Shown here piece by piece: positions 34,300-43,270 of a stretch of DNA of 64,000 nt; position 1 is the first letter of the stretch, and each line of letters begins with the position of its first letter. The stretch is from assembly GCA_035772735.1 (NCBI GenBank), contig JASDFA010000003.1, positions 104,953,001 to 105,017,000 on the forward strand, in the 5' to 3' direction. This DNA comes from Datura wrightii. Taxonomy: Eukaryota; Streptophyta; Magnoliopsida; Solanales; Solanaceae. The notes beneath the pieces were generated by a model. The model ran no database searches. It saw nothing but the letters and a program-made list of their open reading frames with translations, and was not told where the DNA came from. The position numbers and the translations under genes were made by a program.

Positions 34300-34657
34300 A
34301 GCTGAGGCGACAGCTCCGTGTCACGGAGGTGGACCTCCGCGTTACCTCCGTTACACGTTGAGGTATAATCCAGAAATTTTAAAAATTTCCAGAACAGTCT
34401 CGTGATGGCTCGGTGTCACGGAGGCAGTGCACCGCGATGCACTCCGTGACACGTTGCCGTGTATATTGCGACGGGTCACACCGGGTCGCCGGGTGACCCG
34501 CATGATTTCCTTACTTTTTAACCCCGAAAACCCTCCCTTTTCCCTCATTTTTTTAAAGCTCTCCGCGACCACACCCCCCCAAAACCCATCCCCTATCAAC
34601 GTGACACGAATTAAGGAAAGAAATTCACCAAGTTTTCTTCGATTCTTCAAAGACAAG
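34300..34657 (+). promoter_or_regulatory. C internal promoter-like segment sharing LTR palindromes
   Basis: CTCCGTG T CACGGAG (34314-34328) and the pair GTGTCACGGAG (34413-34423) with CTCCGTGACAC (34442-34452) are close copies of the LTR module at 38863-38904. A TATA-like GTGTATATTG lies at 34459-34468, followed by a C-rich leader. In the LTR the same modules sit just upstream of the TATA box. I infer a second promoter serving ORF2. The TATA match is weaker than in the LTR. Confidence 0.55.
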
Positions 34658-35350
34658 GTATGTTCTTCGATTCCCTCTCAAATTCTTGTCGATTTTCTTC
34701 GATTTTGAGCATGGGAGGTGACCTAAATTGCCCTACGTAGTAATTAATCATGGATTCGAGTTAATTGTTGTTGATGAATGTTCGGAATGTCGTTATGATT
34801 GCTTGAACTTGTTGATTGCATACATTAATCGAATTTGATTGATAATATCAATTCTAGGGCTTGTATGTTAAATTTGAAGTCGAAAATGTATTGAACTTGT
34901 GAATTTTATGCCGGGATGTATGTGTTGAATGAGATGAGTCGATGTACAAATTGTTAGGATGTTAATAGAACGACTGATTCTCGGGTTAAGGGAATGTTGA
35001 AATTTATAAGAATTTGGTTAGTTGTATAGGTTCGTGTAGATAAATTTTTGTTGTTGTTTTTGTTTCTTTGTTTTTCTGTGCTAAGTGCGATGGTTAAAAT
35101 GGTAGCGATGGTAGTGATTGTGATTAGCTGTACGAAGTCTGAGTAGTACACAGAAGTTATACCGTCGAATTTTTTTCGAATGCACTAAGCATGATTGTAT
35201 AGTTGTTTATTGGGTGTAAATAAAGATAATCTTGCCGTAGTGTTGTAACTGTAGCTAAGAACTAAGTGTGGGGTAACCTAGCGTAACCCGACCTTAGCCA
35301 AATTTAATATCCGTGAGCTTAACATTGATCTTGTTTACTTGGGTTGACAG
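34658..35350 (+). other. Probable leader intron before C ORF2
   Basis: A good donor (AAG/GTATGT at 34657/34658) and a good acceptor (TTGACAG/GT at 35350/35351) bracket 693 T-rich bases. The acceptor lies five bases before the ORF2 ATG. The segment has no open frame of note and also holds a stray AAGTGTGGGGTAAC (near 35266). This is from splice-signal inspection only. Confidence 0.5.
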
Positions 35351-35355
35351 GTAAA

Positions 35356-36575
35356 ATGGCAAGCCGGCAAGATAAAGGCAAAGGCGCATCAACTTCAGGC
35401 GCCGGAAGGAAGCGAATCAGACTGGGCACAGCAGTCCCAGCTGCACCAGCAATTCCACGCGGCCAACGCCGCCAATATGGAACGAGATGGGTGACTGGTG
35501 AGGGGAAAAAGTGGTACGCAAAGCACAAAGAAAACAAATATTTCCCCGAGGAGCATATAGCACGGGAACCATTGGCACAGGAGTTCCCTAGAATGGTCCA
35601 CCGGATCGAGGCAGCTGGGCTCAATTTCATATTTGAGGAGCCCAAGGAATGCAATTTGCACCTGGTTTGGGAGTTCTATGCCAATTGGTACCCGACGATC
35701 AGATGCCACACCATCAAGATCAGAGGGCAAATAGTCACTCTGGAGCCCCACCACCTCAATGCCATCACAGGAGCGCGGGACACAGACGCCCACGTACTCC
35801 GACAGCTAAACATTACCCCACAGTATGCGGACATCAGACGCACATTGTGTGGGACCCGATCGACAGCTAGATGGAGCAGACACAAAGAGAGGGGCTACCA
35901 CCAGACTTTGCCATATTCACAGATGAACAGGGAAGCCCGAATTTGGCTGAAGATAGTCTGCTCATTCCTAATCCCGGGGGTACATATGACAGATGTAAAC
36001 CAGGATCGTGTATGCCTAGTGTACGCCCTGATGAAAGGGCTGGAGATCAATGTGGGGGCGGTAATTATCTCCGCCATGAAGAGAGCCCGGTTGCACCAAG
36101 GGCACAGGTATGGCTTTGGTGGAGTACTCACCACCTTCCTCAGGGGCCTAGACGTCGAGGAGGAGGCCCTTGACTATATCCCGCAGATGGAGCGGCGGGC
36201 CTTAGATGTTACCAAAACTAAGGCTCCCGACACCACCCACGGGCCAGTGCTTACACTTGGCGAGCGACATGCTCGTGATGACCAGTATATGGCTGGGATG
36301 TATGGGATGCAGATGCTCCAGCTGAGGATAGGTGGGAGGCTGGCGACAGAGGATGAGCTATGGCAGCTCAAGCTAGATTACCCCTTAGCGAAAACGCCAG
36401 GGCTCTATGCCGAGTGGGGCCAGCATTTGTAGAGCCCACAAATAATGATGTCCCCACAGATGAGGAGACACGTCGGGAGGACTCCGATGTGGTGTCCGAT
36501 GATGACGTCGGAGGCTACTCGGACATGGGAGATGAAGCAGCAGCACCCGACGAAGAAGTGGAATACTTTGACTGA
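35356..36575 (+). CDS. C ORF2, 'putative plant transposon protein' family, near intact
   Basis: The ATG at 35356 opens 358 codons to the stop at 36430-36432. A frame change in GCGAAAACG near 36390 would restore an acidic tail in another frame (to 36575, ending EEVEYFD), so the native protein was probably about 405 residues. It begins with a basic segment (RQDKGKGAST, GRKRIRL). The core has WEFYANW, IRGQIVTLEPHHLNAITG, RIWLKIVCSFLIP and a TFLRGLDVEEE block. This matches, from memory, plant proteins labelled putative transposon protein (Pfam PF20167 type). There is no signal peptide, membrane segment or recognisable catalytic motif. The F homologue occupies the same place. An intact ORF beside a missing pol suggests selection or recent amplification. 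Its function is unknown. Confidence 0.72.
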
Positions 36576-36619
36576 TCAGGGAGTTCCACCACCCGAATTT
36601 GTGCTATTTTAAATTTTGT

Positions 36620-36658
36620 GAACACTGGGGACAGTGTTCGAGCTAAGTGTGGGGTGGG
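36620..36658 (+). promoter_or_regulatory. C internal hairpin and polypurine-like tract
   Basis: GAACACTG GGGA CAGTGTTC (36620-36639) is a perfect 8-bp stem. TAAGTGTGGGGTGGG follows at 36644-36658. It repeats the arrangement at the 3' LTR (38392-38429) about 1.8 kb upstream of it. D has the same at 56191-56227. Confidence 0.65.
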
Positions 36659-36659
36659 A

Positions 36660-38391
36660 GTAGTTAGGTGCTGGGCTGGGCTGTTTTGTATGTATGCTCT
36701 CTTTTGTTGTCGTGTATGTTGTTTGTCCCTGTGAGTTGTGAATTTTCAAGTTGTTGTTCTGTTTGTAAATTTATGTGAAATTGATATGTGTTGCTGCATG
36801 TGCTAGCTGATTCTGTACATATTTTTTTTGGTTATCGAAATGATCGATATTTTTAAAAAATTTTAAAATATTTTGTAAATAATTTTTCTATTGAAATGAT
36901 CGATATTTTCAACATTTTTTTACTTCTTGGGTTTCTCGGCGTTTGTTTTCGGTTCTTTTACTGAGATTAGTCCCATTGAACCGAAGTCATAGTTAGTGAC
37001 CGTTCCCTATGATGGATGGATGATGAGTGTCTTAAGGGAAATGTAGTCGTTAGGAGTAGTTTTTTTCCAATTATTTTTTGGTTTTTTTCTTTGGTGGATT
37101 GCATCCCGGAACTTGTAGTTACTCTCTGGTTTCAAAATTCTGGTTGCGTGTTGTACATGATATTCAAAATGCAAAGGTGATTCGTATGAAAGCATGCAAC
37201 TTTGTAAATATGTTGAGATACCTAGTCCGTAGAGTTCGGTTCTGTGTGATTGAGGCTTAATGTTTGAATTCCTGTAATTAGCTGATTGAAGAGTCTGTGA
37301 ATACATCTTGAATTGAGCATGTGCAAAAAGTGTGAAGTGAGGTGTTGTTATTCCATGCTATTGTGAAGTGTCTAGAACTTTCCTGGTGTGTGTACAAAAC
37401 GAAATGAAGGAGGTGTATTGTAGGAAAGGATGTACACATTTCTTTGTTTTAACCGAGAGTTTCTATTTTTCCTTGTTGTACCCACCTTGATTGTATACCC
37501 TAGTCAGCCCGTTGAGCCTTTAGCCTATTATTTTTTTTCTTGTGTCATAAAGTGTAAACCGAGCTTAATTCCTTCTTTTCATTAGCCGTAAAGTCTATAC
37601 AAAACTCTTAAGCGCTTAAGAAAAGAAAATCATTTTCCCGATGTGTCAAAGAGTGAGAATGGTGAAAAGAAAAAGAAAAGCAGAGTGATAGAAGAAAAGA
37701 AAAGGTTGAAGGTGCACTTGCTATAAATAAACGATAATAAAGGTGCATGAATAATCTTTGTTGTTGTGTCAAGTGTGCTTAATGCAATGGGCCATACTAA
37801 AGAAAATCATCAAGAATGGGATAATGAAAAAAAAAAGAAGAAACAATGTCCATAAGTTGATGGGAGGTGTTGAAAAGGCGCTTAAGGATGCTAGTAGCTA
37901 TTATTGGCTAATCCAATATTTACTAGTTCCGTAGCTTCCATTACAGCCCGTTAAAGTTCTACGTGATCTTACATCGCAGTTCTTTATATTAGTGGAGTAA
38001 TACACTAAGGGAAAGCTTATGGGTCATGGCATGATGCATGTGAATTCTTTTGGGAGAGAGAGTGAAATTGTTTTTACATGCCCCTGCTTGAATGTTTGTG
38101 AGTCATATGAGCAAAAAGGGGAAGATTCTCTTATGTTGTGAGGACACATGCTTGATCAAAGATTGATTTTCGTGTCGGATATCTTGATCAGCTGATTTGC
38201 ATGAGTTTGCAAATATCGAGAGTCGATTCTTAAAGTCTAGGAGGTCTTAATGTATTGAAGGGCATTGCATTGATAAGACCATGCATGTTTTCTTGATGAT
38301 TTGCTGTATTGAATAATCGGTATGACCGTAGCCTAAATTGTCGAACCGAAGTAGCGAGGTTGGGATATAAATTGCATGAAGTGTAGGATTA
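36660..38391 (+). other. C 3' non-coding region
   Basis: No gene is seen. It aligns with D 56230-57795 at several blocks, such as AAAACGAAATGA near 37397. It contains the conserved block at 38007-38064 (AAGCTTATGGGTCATGG, then GATGCATGTGAATTCTTTTG), readable as AYGS and CEFFWERE before a stop. Short A/T runs are common. Confidence 0.65.
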
Positions 38392-38429
38392 TTGTTCGAG
38401 GACGAACAAGGATTTAAGTGTGGGGTAAG
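38392..38429 (+). promoter_or_regulatory. C 3' hairpin and polypurine tract
   Basis: TTGTTCG AGGA CGAACAA (38392-38409) is a perfect 7-bp stem with the GAGGAC apex. TTTAAGTGTGGGGTAAG then abuts the LTR. Confidence 0.8.
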
Positions 38430-39845
38430 TGATCTTGGGCAAATTTATATGCCCAAGTGATACTCAAAAGTACCATTTTCGCCTTGTTTATCTATCAATG
38501 TGCATACATTCTCATGTGATTGGTAATAAAATGTGAATTTATACTAACCAACATGATTAGCATGGTTTTGCAGGTAAAATGTAATTTTGGGAAGCTTAAA
38601 TGCATGTTGGATGATATCGGGGTTGGACTTGGATGTGAGCAGGGAACAAGGCATTGGACAGCATTATTAAAGGGGCTCTGCGATGGAGCCGTGTCACGCT
38701 GCCATCGCGGAGGCCTTCTGCCTGGATGGGAAAATTCGACCAAATCCCAGAGAGGGTCCGTGTCTGTTCCGTGGCACGGAGGCAGTGCTCCGCGATGCAC
38801 GTCGTGCCACGTTGAGCTTTAATTCCTGGACCCCCAATTCCAGTGAGGGTCCGCGTCCGCAGCGTGTCACGGAGACAGTGCTCCGCGATGCACTCCGTGA
38901 CACGTTGCTCGTTATTCCGAGAAAAATTCCCAGCAGTATAAATAGAACACTTAGGTTCATTTTTCAATATTCGGACTTGGTGGAGCAAGGACGTGGGTTA
39001 CAGGCAGTTGAGGGACGAAAATATCAGGGTTTTTTCTCTCTTTCTTTCTTCTTTAATTCAATTGCTAGTATGATTAACACTCATTTTAAGATGTTTAATC
39101 CACAAATGAGTGGCTAATTCCTCTCCTTGCTGAGGTTATGAACAATTGTGATGATATTTGATCATTGATTCTTTGGTTTTTCATCTTTTCTTCCATGTTG
39201 TTCTATTAATTCTTGTTCTTACTGCATTAATGTGTGGCCTACGTTAATGTACATATAAAAAGTCTGGTTTCACTCGAGAGAGCAAGAAATTGGAAAGTTG
39301 TGAATTAATAGGATATGTTCTTTACTTGGTTTGGGAAAATTGTGTCTTGATTTTCTTTCTGGATAGAAATGTACATGAAAGTCGTATTAGTCAATTTAGG
39401 AACCGGAATTGTATGGCTAGGACATGAATTGCATTTGATCACAGAAATGTAGACGGATGGTTCATGATTCTTAAGTGAGGTTAAATACGAGAGTTTTAGT
39501 CTCTTGGCAAATGTTCTTGGCTAGCAACTGGAGGAAAAGATTAACCAAATTATGATGATAATTAATTTCATTACTTGTTCGTTTAACCTCAGCATGCTCT
39601 CATTCATAGTTCAGATTCAAAGTAGATAATTGTTCTTAGCTTTAATATAAAAATTATAAAACAAACTATCAAACTTTTGGTTACACTGTTGTCTGCATTT
39701 TTAGAAGTAAAATATAGTACACTTGAGCAAATTGCACTTCATCCAAGTCTCTGTGGGATCGATACTTGGCTTACTAAAGCCACTTACTACTTGTTCGACC
39801 ACGTGCACTTGCGTGTCGTTTTACACCCGACAAATCAGCCGAACA
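38430..39845 (+). repeat. 3' LTR of C
   Basis: 1416 bp, colinear with 30054-31470. The module at 38863-38904 has perfect 12-bp arms (CGTGTCACGGAG and CTCCGTGACACG). The TATA box TATAAATAG is at 38937-38945. Confidence 0.9.
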
Positions 39846-39850
39846 ACTCC
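39846..39850. other. Target-site duplication of C, right copy (actcc)
   Basis: One mismatch to gctcc at 30049-30053. Confidence 0.75.
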
Positions 39851-41375
39851 CTCAACATGCTAATTTCTCCATAAGTCCTTAACTGAAGCTATTTGTTTGT
39901 TCCTCAACTTCCGAACCTGAAAATCCAAGATTTCAATGGGAATTTCTTCATAACTTAGGCTGTCTTTCACTCCAATGTTGTCTACCAGAACTACCAAGGA
40001 TGGATCACCCAAACACTTCTTCAAAAGTGACACATGAAAAATGAGATGAACTGAGGGAAACTCCGATGGCAAGTCCAACTCATAAGCTGCTTTACCAACT
40101 CTCCTCACAACCCGGTAGGGACCTATATATCGGGGACTGAGTTTCCCTTTCATTTCGAACCTCATGACTCCCTTTTTGGGAGACACTTTCAGAAATACCA
40201 AGTCGTCCACATCAAACTCCAAATATCTTCTCCTCAAATCAGCATATGATTTCTAACGACTCTGAGCGATTTTTAACAGGTCCCTTATCAACTGAACCTT
40301 TACCATCGCCTCGTGAAATGAGTCTATCCCTATCATAGCGGCCTCACCAACCTCAAACCAACTAATGGGCGACCTACACCTTCGCCCGTAAAGAGCCTCG
40401 AACGGTGCCATATGGATACTAGAGTGATAACTATTAATATAGGCAAACTCGATCAAGGGAAAATGATCATCACAACTACCTTTCAGGTCCATAACACATG
40501 CCCTCAACATATCCTCGAGGGTCTGAATGGTTCATTCTGCCTGGCCATCTATTTACGGATGGAAGGCTATACTGAGCTTAACTTGCATTCCAAGTCTTCT
40601 TTGGAAGGAATGCGAGAATTGAGAGGTCAATTGAAATGATAGACAAGGGAACTCCATGAAGTCGAACCAACTCCCGATATACAACTTAGCATAATCATCC
40701 GCTGAATCCGTGGTCTTGACAGTAGGAAGTGTGCAGCCTTATTTAACCTGTCTACCACCATCCGAATGGAGTCATAATGTCAGATAGTACGGGGTAGACC
40801 TGTAAAGAAATCCATATTAATTTCTCCCCACTTCCAAGTGGGGATGCTGATATCCTGAAGTATGCCTCCCGGCCTTTGATGTTCGACTTTCACTTGCTGG
40901 CAGTTTGTACATTTCGCTAGGAACTCAGCAATATCTTTCTTCATACCATCCCACCAATAGATTTCTCGCAAGTCCCTATACATTTTTGTGGACCCTAGAT
41001 GAATAGGATATCTTGTACCATGTGCCTCATGCAATATCCGAACTCCCAAATCACTAACATCTGGGAAACATAGACGACCCTGGTATCATAGCACACCATC
41101 TCCCCCTTGGGAGAAAACCTCCACCTTTTGACTCTACACCACCTCCTTCAGCTTCTTCAAAATTGGATCCTCATCTGTATTGGATTTAACATCAACCACC
41201 AAGGATGATTCTAACCCGTTATGTACAACAACGCCGCCATCGGTCGAGTCGATCAGTCTAACTTCCAGTCTTGCAAGTCGGTGGACATCCTTCACCAACT
41301 CCTTCCTCCCCTCATCCACGTGGGACACACTTTCCAAACACCTCCGGATATTCGCACACCACTGGAACTGACTGA
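39851..41375 (-). pseudogene. B integrase with chromodomain-like end
   Basis: Minus strand: remains of the RNase H/integrase linker (41337-41134, SHVDEGRKEL), zinc-binding N-terminus at 41049-40780 (HEAHG, then CTNC), core blocks INMDF and, just before 40510, the region around the third acidic residue (Glu kept, next codon TGA). Then EFAYINSYHSSI and YGRRCRSPI, a TAG at 40253-40255, and the C-terminal GPYRVVRRVG module, ending with VEILDFQ-like chromodomain remnants near 39860. It would join DNA ends into chromatin. The lesions are several stops and a frameshift in 40512-40779. The upstream border at about 41370 is fused to protease-side sequence. Confidence 0.82.
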
Positions 41376-41880
41376 ATAGTTGAGGTCTCGGACTCCACGT
41401 CCTTAACCCTAACTAGGTGGTACATGCAACTTTTAGAGATCATATTATGGACTTAAGATAGCAAATAAACCGACCTGCTGATACTGCTGAACTACCCTTC
41501 CACTCCAACACTGACTCACCTAGAAAACGAAATTCCAGCATACCAGTCCTACAATTAATCGAAGCATAACATGCCAACAGCCAGTCCATGTCAAAAATGA
41601 TATCAAAGTCAGTCATGGCTAACTCTAAAAGGTCTGTAGAGGTAACCTTATGCAACACCGTGACTGGGCATTTTCGTCTAGCTATGACCGAGTCACCAAT
41701 AGGGGTCGAAACTGAAAATGGTTCTGATAAGGTCTCGAGACTAACTCCAAGGCTACAAGCAATGTAAGGAGTCAAGAAAGACGAGGTAGCTCCCAGATCT
41801 AGAAAGGCACAAACATTAATATGAATGACATCCAACATACCAGTGACCACGTCTGGCAAAGTTTCCTGCTCTTGGCGCGA
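41376..41880 (-). pseudogene. B protease
   Basis: Open at 41859-41440. The active-site region is DLGATSSF, followed by TPYIACSLGV, DFDIIFDMDWL and INCRTG. The usual motif in this lineage has D-P/S-G-A, so Leu replaces the second residue. The linker after it reads to EYPEVF and then jumps into integrase-linker sequence near 41370, showing a deletion of about 1.3 kb covering reverse transcriptase and RNase H, judged by A. Confidence 0.8.
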
Positions 41881-43061
41881 GGCACGGGCATAGAATCAGT
41901 TTTGGCATTGTCCGCCACCTCCACTAGTCGATGCTCCCTGCAGAATGGAATGGGATAGAGCTGCTGCTGTCTTGGTGGTCTGTGCATGACCCCTATCATC
42001 ACCATTTCTAGCATACGGGCACGGTCGGTGCATGTGTCAAGACCTACCACACCCATAGCAAACACTCCCTGGCATTACTCTTGCCGCACGTTTCGCAGGC
42101 CGGAGAAGTATACTCTAACTGGGTGTCCCTCTAATCTCTCGACCCTGAAGCTCTATTTCTCTGATCATCCTTGGTTCTGGATGGAACACTAGTGATGATG
42201 GTGCTGGGGCTAGTGACCGCTGCTAAAACTTTGACGGTAGCCGCTGCTGGACCTCTGATGTGAAAACCCACGGTTGTCTGTCCAAGCCCTGTTTGCCTCC
42301 CTCTCCCTTGCATGAGCTGCCTCCATCTACTGGGTGTACAACACTATGCATGTAAATTCCATATCCTGGTGGATCATATCAATCCTGCAATCCTTGTCTA
42401 GATAACTAGCCACACCATGAATGAATCGGCTCACCGGTGCCCTCTGATCTATCACTAACTCTGGGGCATACTTTTACAAACATGTTAACTCAGTGAATAC
42501 TCCAGTACTGTCATCTTTCCTTTCTTGAGGTTTAAAATCTTAGTTGCTTTCAACTCCGTCATCTCCCGAGGGAAGAACTTATCGGAAAAGCCATGTGGAA
42601 CTCCTCCTAGCTAATAGGGCCCGCTTCCGCTGCCCTGCTGTCCTTCCATTGCTTGTAAAAATATGAGTAACCTCTTTTGGCTGATAAGAGGCCAAGTCCA
42701 CATACTCCCCATTTGTCACCCCCATAACCTGAGTAACCTTCAAGATCCCTTCAATGAACTCGTGTGGATCCTCATCCACCTTTGATCCCGTGAACTCAGG
42801 AGGGTTCATTCTCAAGAAGTCTCTAATCCGAGTTGCCGTTGTATTTCCATTTTGTGGGACCTGTGTAATAGCCTACTGGTTAACCTGAGCGGTCAAGGCC
42901 TGCAGCAACATCTGAATAGCCGCCCGAAACTCTGTGTGGGCAGTTGGTTTTGGTGCCTGGGGCTCTTGAGCAAGTAGGACTTGCTGATGTCCCTGGTTAT
43001 TTCTATCTCCGTGGCCTTCATCATTTCCATTCCTCCTTCCGTTCATTCTTCTAGGAGCCAT
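41881..43061 (-). pseudogene. B gag, decayed
   Basis: The ATG at 43061-43059 is intact (MAPRRMNGRRNGND). The frame meets a TAG after VNQ near 42873. The core is open at 42815-42579 (RMNPPEF, KVDEDPHEF). A zinc-knuckle-like region lies near 42090-41990 but is degraded. The leader 43062-43254 has no gene. Confidence 0.78.
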
Positions 43062-43254
43062 AATTCTGCAATCATGAGTCGCACGAATTAGGAAGATGGA
43101 AAGGATTTTCATCGCACGACATAAAGCATGAAAGAAGGGAACATTTCCTAAACGTCTAGTAGCCTATTCATCATAAGTGTGACGCTCTTCATTCCCATGA
43201 AAAAGGCTTTACTTAAAGTGGCTTTCAGACACCCTAGGACACTTCAAACCCATG

Positions 43255-43266
43255 GCTCTGATACCA
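43255..43266 (-). other. B primer-binding site (initiator Met tRNA)
   Basis: The minus strand TGGTATCAGAGC is an exact match to the plant initiator-Met complement, four bases from the LTR. Confidence 0.88.
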
Positions 43267-43270
43267 TGTT

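Larger units (their letters stand above)
30054..39845 (+). mobile_element. Element C: Athila-like non-autonomous retrotransposon with ORF2, youngest in the nest
   Basis: 9.8 kb: LTR 30054-31470, Asp-tRNA primer site, gag-protease (31626-34003), post-ORF hairpin, palindromic promoter-like segment, leader intron, ORF2 (35356-36432), internal hairpin and polypurine-like cassette, 3' non-coding region, polypurine tract, LTR 38430-39845. No reverse transcriptase, RNase H or integrase is present. About 48 differences were counted by eye between the LTRs (about 3-4%), the lowest in the window, as expected for the innermost insertion. Confidence 0.92.

Noticed and set aside
35356..36432. Possibility that ORF2 of C is a captured host gene
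   Set aside because: A homologue occupies the same position in F, and the family is known from plant elements, so it belongs to the element.
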